A stretch of DNA of 64,000 nucleotides from an uncultured Eubacteriales bacterium. Lineage in GTDB: Bacteria > Bacillota > Clostridia > Oscillospirales > Acutalibacteraceae. The stretch is taken from assembly GCA_900316385.1 (NCBI GenBank), contig ONCP01000002.1, positions 62,001 through 126,000 on the forward strand, in the 5' to 3' direction. The translations under genes and the position numbers were made by a program. Of this stretch, positions 52,114-60,981 are shown piece by piece (the first letter of the stretch is position 1; every line of letters starts with the position of its first letter). The notes under the pieces are model-generated. The model searched no databases and was not told the origin of the DNA. It worked only from the letters and a program-made list of their open reading frames with translations.

Positions 52114-52528
52114 AATCGCAAAAGCGAATCTGAACGGTCACAGCATATGTCTGTGCAAAGACGGCGAGTGGTTCACTGACAACGGCAGAGGCATCTCGCC
52201 AATGATGCGCTTTCTCGCCGAGAGGCTTGACCTGCGTGGTTACTCTGTTGCAGACGTTATCGTAGGCAAAGCAGCGGCTATGCTGTTCGTCAAATCCGGT
52301 ATCAGCGAGGTATACGGCGAGGTAATGTCTGAGGCAGGATATGCTTATCTGCAAGAACATGAAATCCTCTGCACATACGGTACGTTAACTGAAAAAATCA
52401 TCAACCGCAAGGGGGACGGTATCTGTCCGATGGAGCAGACCGTTGCCGAACTCGACAATCCGGAAGAAGGATATAAAGCATTGAAAGAGCGTATGACTCA
52501 ACTGCAGAAAGGAGTAGCTCATGTCTGA
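52100..52528 (+). CDS. DUF1893 protein (deaminase-fold)
   Basis: 142 residues. Matches the DUF1893/TM1506 family (SVADVIVGKAAAMLFVKSGI; QEHEILCTYGTL), which has a cytidine-deaminase-like fold but unknown function. Overlaps the ECF-S gene by 14 bases and the reductase gene by 8, so the three are translated together, suggesting one pathway. Confidence 0.82.
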   Translation: MTDIEIAKANLNGHSICLCKDGEWFTDNGRGISPMMRFLAERLDLRGYSVADVIVGKAAAMLFVKSGISEVYGEVMSEAGYAYLQEHEILCTYGTLTEKIINRKGDGICPMEQTVAELDNPEEGYKALKERMTQLQKGVAHV

Positions 52529-53639
52529 TTGGTTCGGAAAAGAAGTATATAAATTAGGCTTCGGACTTATGCGCTTACCCAAGCGCGAGGACGGCTCAAA
52601 CGATACCGATAGAGTATCATATATGGTTGATCGATTTATAGAGGCTGGTGGCACCTACTTTGATACCGCCTTTGTTTATGATGACGGCGACAGCGAGCGC
52701 GTAACGAAGGAAGCCCTGATTGATCGCCATCCGCGCGACAGCTTCACATTGTGTACCAAGCTCAATGCCGGTATGCCCGGCTTAACCGAAGAAACGGCAA
52801 AGCAACAGTTCTATACCAGCTTGGAACGCACCGGTGCAGGATATTTCGACTACTATCTGCTCCATGCGCTCAGCCGTAACAACGTAAAGTTCTATGAGGA
52901 TTTTCATATCTGGGATTTTGTCAGGGAGCAAAAGGCAAAGGGATTAATCCGTTACTACGGCTTCTCGTTCCACGGCGATCCGATGCTTCTCGACGAGCTA
53001 CTGACATCTCATCCCGATGTCGATTTTATCCAGCTCCAAATCAATTATGCCGACTGGAACAACCCCGGCGTAGCATCAAAGGAATGCTACGAGATCGCCC
53101 GAAAGCATAATGTCTCCATGACGATCATGGAACCGCTCAAAGGCGGTGCTTTGGCAAATCCGAACGATGATATCAAGCGTATATTCAAAGAGTCGAATCC
53201 TGATCTTTCTGTTGCTTCATGGGGTATTCGCTACGCGGCATCGCTCGAGGGTGTTATCACCGTTCTTTCGGGAATGTCCAATGAGGAGCAGATGGAGGAT
53301 AATCTCTCTTTTATGAAAGATTTTCAGCCGTTGAATGAGAATGAATACCAAGTAATCGCCGTTGTGCAGAAGGAGCTGGAAAAGGACAACTCCATCCAGT
53401 GTACCGCCTGCAAATATTGTGTCAAGGGCTGTCCGATGAATATCGCTATCCCCGGTATCTTCGCGGTAAAGAATAAGGAGACCGGCAACTGGGACGGCGG
53501 CAAAGGTGCGTATCAGATTGCGACAGAGGGAAAGGGCAAAGCGAGCGACTGCATTGAATGCGGTCAGTGTGAGGACGCCTGCCCACAGCATTTACCTATC
53601 ATCGACCTGCTGAAAGAATGCAGGGAACTGGAAAAGTAA
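52521..53639 (+). CDS. Aldo/keto reductase with C-terminal ferredoxin domain
   Basis: 372 residues. AKR barrel with the catalytic Asp and Tyr in DTAFVYDDGDSE, Lys in CTKLN and His in YYLLHA. The C-terminal part adds two [4Fe-4S] cluster motifs (CTACKYCVKGCP; CIECGQCEDACP). Such proteins reduce aldehydes or ketones with electrons passed through the clusters; substrate unknown. Last gene of the ECF-S/DUF1893 operon. Confidence 0.92.
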   Translation: MSDWFGKEVYKLGFGLMRLPKREDGSNDTDRVSYMVDRFIEAGGTYFDTAFVYDDGDSERVTKEALIDRHPRDSFTLCTKLNAGMPGLTEETAKQQFYTSLERTGAGYFDYYLLHALSRNNVKFYEDFHIWDFVREQKAKGLIRYYGFSFHGDPMLLDELLTSHPDVDFIQLQINYADWNNPGVASKECYEIARKHNVSMTIMEPLKGGALANPNDDIKRIFKESNPDLSVASWGIRYAASLEGVITVLSGMSNEEQMEDNLSFMKDFQPLNENEYQVIAVVQKELEKDNSIQCTACKYCVKGCPMNIAIPGIFAVKNKETGNWDGGKGAYQIATEGKGKASDCIECGQCEDACPQHLPIIDLLKECRELEK

Positions 53640-53680
53640 ATGAATCTTGGAGCGTAGACTATGAATACAGTCATCGCATA

Positions 53681-54928
53681 TTATTCTTTATCTTTTTCGC
53701 CATTAAACTTTCGGGCAACATTCAAGCCTGTACCCATAACGGTTCCGCGTTGAACAATACCCGAGCCGAAGCGACCGCGAATAGAGTCGAGAGCCTTGTC
53801 GAGCTTTTCGTCACGCTCGTTGTTAAGGCTTTTTTCCTCGTTGAACAGCGACATCTGAACTCCTGATGTCCTATCCTTTGTCAGATTGGACAGAGTAATA
53901 CTGATAAGTCTTAACGGGCGATGATTGTGCCACATCTCAGCAAGTAGCTTTTTCGCAGTTTCGTAGACAGCCTTTGTGGTATCAATCGGAGAACTCAGCT
54001 GACATTGATGCGACTTGTTTTTAAAATCAAGAAAGCGGATAGTAACCGATACACTGAAAGCCATTGCTCCGTCGCTCCTCATATGACGGGAGACGCTGTC
54101 CGAGAGTGCCAAAAGGATAGCGTGGGCGGCTTCATCAGTTTTTACGTCATCCTCAAGTGTAACTGAGTTTGAATAGCTTTTTGCTTCTTCACGTTCTGCC
54201 CTGACGGGACTGTTGTCAATACCGTTTGCGTAGTTATGGCATTGCAAACTCATTTTATCGCCTAAAACAGAACGTAGAGCTTTAATATCATAAGATGCCA
54301 GCTCGCCGATTGTGCGTATTCTCATATCGGTGAGCTTTTTTGCCGTTGAACTTCCGATAAACAGTAAATCACCAACAGGCAGAGTCCACAGCTTTGTAGA
54401 AATTTCTTCAGGAAATAAGGTGTGTACTTTGTCAGGCTTTTCAAAATCACTTGCTATCTTAGCACATAGCTTATTCTCACCAATACCTACGTTGACCGTG
54501 AATCCAAGCTCATTTTTAATCTTGTCCTTTATTTCATACGCCAGAGCTATCGGGTCGGGATAGACGTGTTCCGTTCCCGTAAAATCAAGAAAGCATTCGT
54601 CAATCGAGAACTCCTCAACCACAGGAGCGTATGAACGGCAGATATCCTTGAACGCTTTTGAGCATTTTGAGTAGAGCTTGAAATCAGGGAGAACGATTAC
54701 AAGTGATGGACATTTTCTGAGTGCCATACCAATCGGCTCACCTGTTTTGATATTATATTTTTTTGCGGGTATAGACTTTGCCAACACAACGCCCCGTCTG
54801 CTTTCGGGATCTCCGCCGATAGCTGAAGGAATAAGACGTAAATCGTCCTCGCCGTTTTTAACACGCCGTGTTGCCTCCCAAGAGAGAAACGCGCTGTTGA
54901 CGTCTATATGAAAAATCAATCTTTTCAT
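53681..54928 (-). CDS. dinB: Y-family DNA polymerase (Pol IV type)
   Basis: 415 residues. Translesion polymerase: the first catalytic motif FHIDVNSAFLSWE, the second SIDECFLDF, helix-hairpin-helix section TIGELASYD and the little-finger domain behind it. The set is of the UmuC/ImpB type common on mobile elements of gut Firmicutes. The ATG at 54928 has no clear ribosome site; the frame extends 50 codons upstream through low-quality sequence. A conserved small basic protein gene lies upstream on the same strand, as often seen. I see no good SOS box in front. Confidence 0.9.
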   Translation of the reverse strand: MKRLIFHIDVNSAFLSWEATRRVKNGEDDLRLIPSAIGGDPESRRGVVLAKSIPAKKYNIKTGEPIGMALRKCPSLVIVLPDFKLYSKCSKAFKDICRSYAPVVEEFSIDECFLDFTGTEHVYPDPIALAYEIKDKIKNELGFTVNVGIGENKLCAKIASDFEKPDKVHTLFPEEISTKLWTLPVGDLLFIGSSTAKKLTDMRIRTIGELASYDIKALRSVLGDKMSLQCHNYANGIDNSPVRAEREEAKSYSNSVTLEDDVKTDEAAHAILLALSDSVSRHMRSDGAMAFSVSVTIRFLDFKNKSHQCQLSSPIDTTKAVYETAKKLLAEMWHNHRPLRLISITLSNLTKDRTSGVQMSLFNEEKSLNNERDEKLDKALDSIRGRFGSGIVQRGTVMGTGLNVARKFNGEKDKE

Positions 54929-55106
54929 AATATAATTAAGACATATACGCTGCCAACATACGATTTGCTTCAAATAATTTATTTGTTGCGTTTTTCCTGC
55001 CCTGTGTTGCCCCACAAGCCGTTTGTTTTGTTTCTGCGTCAGTTTACTCGATTTGAAGCCAAAACGCGACACAGGCAAAAACAGGGCAATTCTGCGAAAC
55101 GATAAC

Positions 55107-55271
55107 TCAGTCTTGCTCGATGCTCGGTTTTTGCATTTTCTTTCTGTCGTAAACCTTTTTGCTCTTTACCACTCTGGTGGTCGGCTTCACGCCGTTCCAA
55201 TCACGTCGGTTACGAGCATGGTATTTCTTCTGTTCTTTTTTGCTTTGTTTGTTTAGTGGTACAAGCTTCAT
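55107..55271 (-). CDS. Small basic protein, mobile-element type
   Basis: 54 residues, strongly basic (MKLVPLNKQSKKEQKKYHAR ... KVYDRKKMQK). Resembles the short NPVTRV/KVYNRKK-type proteins found next to dinB-like polymerases on Firmicute mobile elements; no function is known. AAGGTGAC precedes the ATG at 55271. Likely cotranscribed with the polymerase. Confidence 0.6.
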   Translation of the reverse strand: MKLVPLNKQSKKEQKKYHARNRRDWNGVKPTTRVVKSKKVYDRKKMQKPSIEQD

Positions 55272-55308
55272 ACCCGTCACCTTCGGTTTTGTATTTACTC
55301 TTTTACAT

Positions 55309-55488
55309 CTATTTAACTTCCAGAACAGATTCAAATCCTGTCTGCTCTAAAATATCCATTACTACTGAATTAACACCTTTCAACTTTACGCCGCTCTTGC
55401 ATCCTTTCTGTATTTGCCAAAGATACTTTTCCTTTCTTAATTTCACGATTGTGATTGATTCCTGATTTGCTGTTTTTGATAGCAACAT
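55309..55488 (-). CDS. Small ORF with STAS-like C-terminal end
   Basis: 59 residues, ATG at 55488. The last 25 residues (GVNSVVMDILEQTGFESVLE) look like the final helix of a STAS/anti-anti-sigma domain, while the N-terminal half is unrelated and basic. No ribosome site. Probably the tail of a decayed gene joined to other sequence; may not be translated. Confidence 0.3.
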   Translation of the reverse strand: MLLSKTANQESITIVKLRKEKYLWQIQKGCKSGVKLKGVNSVVMDILEQTGFESVLEVK

Positions 55489-55504
55489 CTTTTTATTTTA
55501 TTGC

Positions 55505-56023
55505 TCAGATTATGTAAACGTAATCCGCTTTTCTCGGAACGGGATCAGCATCAGGCTTTGAGGCGTAACCGAGGATCAGATGTCCGATTCCTTCATAATT
55601 TCCTTTAATGCCGAGACCTTTCAAAATTGCTTTTCCCTCCGCGCTTTCAAATTCCTCCTTTGCTCGGTGGATCCAGCAACTTGCAATACCAAGATCGGCT
55701 GCGGCGTTCATCAGGTTGCCCATGACGAGACTGCCATCATAAATGAAGGTAGGAATATCTTTATTTGCCAGAACGATCAGCAACTCAGGCGCACCGTAGA
55801 ACGGATCAAAGTCCGCTCCAAAGACGGCGGCATTCATTTTGGAAAGCTTATCGCGCATCGCTTTGTCGGTGACAGCAATAATGATTGGTGATTGCTTACC
55901 CATTCCGGTGGCGGCATAAGTTCCCGCCTCGATGATGGCGTTCAGCTTTTCTTCCTCGATTAACTCTGGTTTGTAGGCGCGGCAGCTGCGTCTGGTTTTC
56001 AATGTTACTAATGTTTCGGCCAT
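55505..56023 (-). CDS. Nitroreductase-family protein
   Basis: 172 residues, the short nitroreductase form. N-terminal KTRRSCRAYKPE binds the FMN phosphate; PFYGAPELLIVLA and HLILGYAS follow. Probably reduces quinones or nitro-compounds. AAGGAG lies 10 bases before the ATG. Its promoter region contains a 9-bp tandem repeat. Confidence 0.9.
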   Translation of the reverse strand: MAETLVTLKTRRSCRAYKPELIEEEKLNAIIEAGTYAATGMGKQSPIIIAVTDKAMRDKLSKMNAAVFGADFDPFYGAPELLIVLANKDIPTFIYDGSLVMGNLMNAAADLGIASCWIHRAKEEFESAEGKAILKGLGIKGNYEGIGHLILGYASKPDADPVPRKADYVYII

Positions 56024-56044
56024 AATGAAAAACTCCTTTATTTA

Positions 56045-56080
56045 GATTATATTGATTATATTGATTATATTGATAAAATA
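56045..56080 (-). repeat. 9-bp tandem repeat in the nitroreductase promoter
   Basis: GATTATATT repeated exactly three times (56045-56071) and a fourth imperfect copy (GATAAAATA). On the minus strand each copy supplies an overlapping TATAAT -10-like box. Confidence 0.8.
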
Positions 56081-56096
56081 GATTATGGATAGGATA

Positions 56097-57464
56097 TCAA
56101 GAGGCTTTTTGCTGTATCGGCAAAGTTGCTCTATTTTCTGTTTTCGGGGAATCGGGCTGTATGAGACGTTTGGTGCGCCACCTGCCGTTCTTCCAACGCA
56201 GAAGCATCAAAACACCTCGCACACATTCATCCGCGGCAAGAGCAATCCATAACCCGTAGATTCCAATACCGAATACAACCGCGAATAAATACGAGCCAAG
56301 TACACTGAGAAGCCAGTTGGAGAAGATCGCGCACGCGGTCGGGAAATACACATCTCCCGCTCCCCGCATAGAGGCTATCATAACCAGATTTGTTGTCCTG
56401 CCAAGCTCCAAAACACAGTTTATCAGGATAATAACGCTACAAATTGAGATGATCTCCGGATTATCGGTGAACAGTCCGATCAGCGGTTCCCTCAGCAATA
56501 CGCCAACACTGCAAACAGCAGTCATGATCAACAGTGCTGTCCGGTGAGATCGATAACCCTGTCGGTAGGCCTCATCATAACTGCCCGCTCCTACAAGGTG
56601 ACCGATCATGATCTGAGAAGCCTGTCCGATTGCAAGTGAGCAAAGATAAAACAGCATCGTGATGCTTTGAACATAGGTCTTGGCAATCAGTTCATTTTCG
56701 GTCAGGAAGTTGAGCACAATGGCTGTGATGACGAGCTGAGAAAGATTATAGAAAAAGGTCTCAGCTGCCGACGGGATACCGATCTTCAGCATCGTTCCGA
56801 ATTGTTTGAACGGGAACGGAATCAGCATACGGAAGATAGCGGGTTTCTCGACCTTTGCGAACAGGATGATGGTCAAAACCACACAACCGATCAGTCGACT
56901 GACGCCGGTAGCGATTGCTGCTCCCGCGACTCCCATGCGGGGCACCAATATCAGATCTAACGCCGTGTTGAACAGATTCATCCCGGCGGAAACAAACATC
57001 GTAATCTTGGTGAGACCGTGGTTACGAATGATCACTGATACTGCCGTCATCACTGCCTGTAAAAAGATCGTACCGCCGACAATCGACAGATACTGACCGG
57101 CAAAGTCAAGCAACTGACCGTCTGCACCGACCATCATTAGCAGCGGTTGGTGAAACAGCAAGAAGATTACGCTGACAAGAATGCCAAATATCAATTGCAG
57201 AGCGATGGACAGCGCCGCAGTCTGTGAAGCGGATTCTCTTTTCCCTGCTCCGAGGTACTGAGAGATCATCACGGCGCTTGCGGTAGATATGATATTGAAG
57301 ATGATGGTAACGATAGATACAGTCTGATTTGCCGTACCGACCGCAGACGCAGCAAGATCATCAAAGGAGCTGAGTATCAAAACATCAATCATGCCGAGCA
57401 GCATAAACAACGCTGTTTCGATAAAGATCGGCCACGCTAAGCTGAATAGCTTAATTTGTTTCAT
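56097..57464 (-). CDS. MATE-family efflux transporter
   Basis: 455 residues, 12 membrane helices in two related halves. Family pattern from the N-terminus (SLAWPIFIETALFMLLG) through GVAGAAIATGVSRLIG and SAAETFFYNLSQ. Na+- or H+-driven export of drugs or metabolites. Divergent from an AraC regulator that probably controls it. Confidence 0.93.
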   Translation of the reverse strand: MKQIKLFSLAWPIFIETALFMLLGMIDVLILSSFDDLAASAVGTANQTVSIVTIIFNIISTASAVMISQYLGAGKRESASQTAALSIALQLIFGILVSVIFLLFHQPLLMMVGADGQLLDFAGQYLSIVGGTIFLQAVMTAVSVIIRNHGLTKITMFVSAGMNLFNTALDLILVPRMGVAGAAIATGVSRLIGCVVLTIILFAKVEKPAIFRMLIPFPFKQFGTMLKIGIPSAAETFFYNLSQLVITAIVLNFLTENELIAKTYVQSITMLFYLCSLAIGQASQIMIGHLVGAGSYDEAYRQGYRSHRTALLIMTAVCSVGVLLREPLIGLFTDNPEIISICSVIILINCVLELGRTTNLVMIASMRGAGDVYFPTACAIFSNWLLSVLGSYLFAVVFGIGIYGLWIALAADECVRGVLMLLRWKNGRWRTKRLIQPDSPKTENRATLPIQQKAS

Positions 57465-57491
57465 AACATCGCCTAATTTTATTCAATCTAC

Positions 57492-57520
57492 TTGTATTAT
57501 ACGATTACATGATGTATAAT
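57492..57520 (+). promoter_or_regulatory. Promoter of the AraC gene with divergent -10 palindrome
   Basis: TTGTAT (57492-57497), 17-base spacer, TATAAT (57515-57520). The inverted copy ATTATAC (57496-57502) puts a second TATAAT on the minus strand for the MATE gene, so the two promoters overlap. Confidence 0.6.
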
Positions 57521-57572
57521 TCTTGCATAAAACCACTTAAATCTTAACACAAAACGATTGCGAGGCGATCAA

Positions 57573-58478
57573 ATGTCAGCTTATCAGGAGACAAAGATCC
57601 ATGGAACGCCCGGATTCCCCTATATTGTTTATCTGGGGATACTGCCGGAGCACATTAACGGAATCCCCCATCACTGGCACGAGGAGATGGAAATCATCTA
57701 TGTAACAGAAGGCGTGATCAGCGTTTGCGTAGGCAACAACGAATACACTTTGTCGGATGGAGATATAATTCTTGTTCACCCTCAGACGATTCACTCGATT
57801 CGTCAGCATAATGAGGATTCAGCCAGCTACTACAATATTCTGTTTCGGTTTTCGATGCTGGAGAACGCCGCCGATGATACCTGTCGGGAGAAATATCTGG
57901 AGCCGATCTACAATCGTATGTTGTTGATGCCGGAATACCTGACGCCGGAGGATCCTCTGCACTGTCAGATTGAGCCCATCATCCGAAAGCTGATAGACGA
58001 GCCACATTATCAGCGGTTTCATGAAGAACTGCTGATCAAAGCCAGAATATTTGAGATACTGCACAAGATTCTCCCCTTTTGTGAACAGGCAGACAGTATA
58101 TCTGCCAACGAGGATATTGTCTATGAAAAGCTCAAACGATCACTAATCTATATTGAGGAGCACTACGCCGAGACCATCAGCGTCGAAACTGTTGCGGCAG
58201 AGAGCAATTATTCCGCTAGCCATTTTGCGAAGCTATTCCGTCAGCTGACCGGCGATTCCTTCACGCAATATTTGAAAAACTACCGTTTGGAGATGGCTGC
58301 GGTTCTGTTGCGCAACGAAAAAACAAAGATTTCGGAGATTGCTTTGTCATGCGGTTTTTCAAATTTATCATACTTTTCGCGCGCATTCTTAGAGAAGTTC
58401 GACCTCACTCCATCCGATTACCGTAAAACCCTGGTTCCCGGCACAAAAAGCATTGACAAAGGATCCTTATGTCTGTAA
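57573..58478 (+). CDS. AraC-family regulator with cupin sensor domain
   Basis: 301 residues. Cupin-type N-terminal domain with PHHWHEEMEI (about 35-45) and DGDIILVHPQTIHSI, and a C-terminal AraC domain with two helix-turn-helices (SHFAKLFRQLTG and ISEIALSCGFSNLSYFSRAF). Start at 57573 follows GAGGCGA. Likely senses a small ligand and controls the divergent MATE pump. Confidence 0.92.
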   Translation: MSAYQETKIHGTPGFPYIVYLGILPEHINGIPHHWHEEMEIIYVTEGVISVCVGNNEYTLSDGDIILVHPQTIHSIRQHNEDSASYYNILFRFSMLENAADDTCREKYLEPIYNRMLLMPEYLTPEDPLHCQIEPIIRKLIDEPHYQRFHEELLIKARIFEILHKILPFCEQADSISANEDIVYEKLKRSLIYIEEHYAETISVETVAAESNYSASHFAKLFRQLTGDSFTQYLKNYRLEMAAVLLRNEKTKISEIALSCGFSNLSYFSRAFLEKFDLTPSDYRKTLVPGTKSIDKGSLCL

Positions 58479-58582
58479 ATTATTATATATTCTCGGATCT
58501 ACTGGAAAGATGTATTCACATGAGTTACCAGAACTTCTTAAGTCTGCTGACTTAGCCAGTATGCAATCTAATTGGGCGATGA

Positions 58583-58954
58583 TCACTCAAAGACTTTCTG
58601 ATAAAAAGGATTTGTATTATACTCCGCGGTGAGAACCCCGACAACCTTACAAATTACTTTGACGGCGACAATTATACCCAGCACAACACAGCAATCGCTG
58701 ACGGTCTCTCCGGTCTTGGCAAGGCGCTGGCTGCTATGGCAGAGCAGGGAATCGCTATGGTCTATGACAAAACCTATATGGTTTTGGCTGACGGCGACTA
58801 CGCTCTGGCAGTATCCGAAGGAACCTTCGGCGGCGCTAACACATCTTATTATGACCTGTTCCGTGTAGATAACGGAAAAATCGCAGAGCATTGGGATGTA
58901 ATGGAAACGATTGCCGAGAAAGAAACTTGGGCAAACGACAACGGCAAGTTCTAA
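58583..58954 (+). pseudogene. NTF2/SnoaL-like protein, 5'-truncated
   Basis: An open frame of 123 codons with no start until codon 52. The visible part (GENPDNLTNYFDGDNYTQHN ... KIAEHWDVMETI) matches the C-terminal two thirds of a nuclear-transport-factor-2-like protein; the N-terminus is replaced by sequence in another frame (58500-58632) that codes an unrelated stretch. Clear terminator behind. Decayed. Confidence 0.65.
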
Positions 58955-58971
58955 TCATAACAGAAATGACG

Positions 58972-59003
58972 AAAGCGTGGGGCTCAAAACCTCACGCTTT
59001 GTT
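58972..59003 (+). terminator. Hairpin after the NTF2-like relic
   Basis: AAAGCGTG / CACGCTTT stem with partly paired loop. Confidence 0.65.
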
Positions 59004-59088
59004 AGTCTGTATAGAAATCGAATGAACCCGCCGTTGCTCATAGGTTGCTTAACAGCAACGCTTTCAAAAGGCGGGATTGGATGCAACG

Positions 59089-59979
59089 TCACGTTGCAGT
59101 ATTCTCTTTGATATAATTCATAAACTTCTTTGCCATCGGGCTGAGCCTGTCATAATCCTTGAAGATAAAGGCAATGCAGTAGGTCAGCGTATCATCATCG
59201 AATGGTATCATACGGATATTTTTGAAAAGCATTTTTGCGCTTTCATCGGGCGGAGAGATAAATATGCCCTTGCCCTTGTTGACGAGATTGAAAATCTGAT
59301 TGATGTCGGATGATTCAAAAACCTATTTTGGTTGAAATCCGTGTTTCTTTGTGTATTCATCAATCGTTTTATGATAGTGGGAACGACTTTCAAACATAAT
59401 GAAGTTTTTGTCCCGTAACTGACCGAAGTTAACAACGTCTTGTTGTGCCAGAGGATCATCCTTATGAACGCAGAGCATAACCGGTAAGGTTTTGATCGGC
59501 AAGTGCTTGAATCGCATCCCGTGACGGTTTTCGGGGATCGCTATCAATCCGAAATGCTTGGAATCTTCCTTGACATAATTATCTGCGTCAAAACCGGACA
59601 TCTCTTTACGCTCCAACGTGATGCTCGGATAACGCTCTTCAAATTCAAACAGCAGATCGGTATCGAGAACACGGAAGATCGAGGGAACACAGGCAAATGA
59701 AAGCGTCTGCTTGTGACCGGATAAAGCGGTGAACATTTCCTCCTCGGTGTTGCGGTATTGCTCAACAATCGGAAAGAATTTATCATACAGCGCTTTGCCG
59801 CTTTTTGTAAGGATACTACCTGTAACGGTGCGCTCAAATAACTTACAATCAAGCTCCGCTTCTAAATTTTGTATACAGCGGCTGAGCGCCTGCTGAGAGA
59901 TAAACAGGGCTTCGGCAGCTTTGGAAATACTTTTGTGGTTTGCCGTTTCGATGAAATATTCAATGTGCTTGAACTCCAT
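59089..59979 (-). pseudogene. LysR-type regulator interrupted by one in-frame TAG
   Basis: A 296-residue LysR gene, of normal length, whose frame is continuous except for a single TAG codon at 59325-59323. Before it are the winged helix (MEFKHIEYFIETANHKSISK; ISQQALSRCIQNLE) and most of the effector domain up to KKHGFQPK; after it the same frame continues as VFESSDINQIFNLVNKG to the true stop at 59091-59089, ending FMNYIKENTAT. Probably a recent nonsense mutation. The truncated 218-residue product keeps the DNA-binding domain and may still bind. Divergent from the macrodomain gene, its likely target. Confidence 0.85.
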
Positions 59980-60007
59980 ATGACCACCTCGCACAAATAA
60001 TTATATC

Positions 60008-60062
60008 ACAATTTCAAATTGTATCAATACTTTTTCAAAAAGTTATGCTATAATGCTATAAT
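60008..60062 (+). promoter_or_regulatory. Palindrome and promoter between LysR and macrodomain genes
   Basis: Perfect 15-bp palindrome ACAATTTCAAATTGT (60008-60022), suited to a LysR-type regulator, then TTCAAA (60034-60039), 17-base spacer and TATAAT (60057-60062); another TATAAT lies at 60049-60054. Confidence 0.5.
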
Positions 60063-60085
60063 GAAGAAAAGAGGACGTGAGCTAA

Positions 60086-60856
60086 ATGATTACATCAGAT
60101 TATTTAATCAATTATCTGCTCTCCGAACGAGGAGAAACGACAGAGATTTCTAATGATGAATACAGTCAAAAGCGGCTGCTCCGCTCGCTGTTCAATATCC
60201 GTATGCCGAAGGAAGTCAGCGAGGAATTTCTGCAAATCCAAGACGAATATTTGCAGAAGGAAAACAGGCGCAAGGGTATTACGGATATAGCCAATCTACA
60301 GCCTGTTCAAAATGACATTTATCTTTGGCAGGGCGATATTACCTCACTGAAATGCGGCGCTATAGTCAACGCCGCCAACTCGCAAATGCTCGGTTGTTTT
60401 CAGCCCTGTCACGGCTGTATCGACAACGCGATCCATACCTTTGCGGGAATCCAGCTCAGACGTGATTGCAACGAGATAATGCAAAAGCAAGGGTACAACG
60501 AGCCGACAGGACAGGCGAAGATCACGCCTGCCTATAATCTGCCGTGCAAGTACGTCATCCACACCGTCGGACCGATCGTGCAAAGGTACTTAACCGAAAA
60601 AGATTGCGAACTGCTGAAAAGTTGTTACCTGTCTTGCCTAAAGATAGCAGAAGAAAACGGCGTGAAAAGCATCGCCTTCTGCTGTATCAGCACGGGCGTG
60701 TTCGGCTTTCCGCAGAGAGAAGCGGCAAAAATTGCCGTCGATACAGTCAAGAAATATAAAGTGGCAACCGGCAGTAAGATGAAAGTGATCTTCAATGTGT
60801 TCAAAGATGAAGATTTGCAAATCTATCAAGAGCTTATGCCAAAAATAAATTCTTAA
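60086..60856 (+). CDS. Zinc-type macrodomain ADP-ribosyl hydrolase
   Basis: 256 residues. An N-terminal helical section (1-75) precedes the macrodomain: GDITSLKCGAIVNAANSQM and the zinc-macro signature GCFQPCHGCIDNAIH, then IHTVGPIV and STGVFGFPQ. Removes ADP-ribose from proteins, typically undoing SirTM-type modification. No SirTM, GcvH-L or LplA2 gene is in the window, unlike classical operons. Divergent from the LysR relic. Confidence 0.88.
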   Translation: MITSDYLINYLLSERGETTEISNDEYSQKRLLRSLFNIRMPKEVSEEFLQIQDEYLQKENRRKGITDIANLQPVQNDIYLWQGDITSLKCGAIVNAANSQMLGCFQPCHGCIDNAIHTFAGIQLRRDCNEIMQKQGYNEPTGQAKITPAYNLPCKYVIHTVGPIVQRYLTEKDCELLKSCYLSCLKIAEENGVKSIAFCCISTGVFGFPQREAAKIAVDTVKKYKVATGSKMKVIFNVFKDEDLQIYQELMPKINS

Positions 60857-60873
60857 CTGCACAGAAACAGAAA

Positions 60874-60907
60874 CACCTCCGAGCCATTATGGTTCAGAGG
60901 TGCTTTT
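60874..60907 (+). terminator. Macrodomain gene terminator
   Basis: CACCTCCGAGCCAT / ATGGTTCAGAGGTG long stem with mismatches, then CTTTTG. Confidence 0.75.
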
Positions 60908-60981
60908 GATTTTCTTGAACAAACTCGCGGAATAAACGAATGATAAACCTTTTTCGTTCGTCCGCTCGTTTAGACGTTGGA

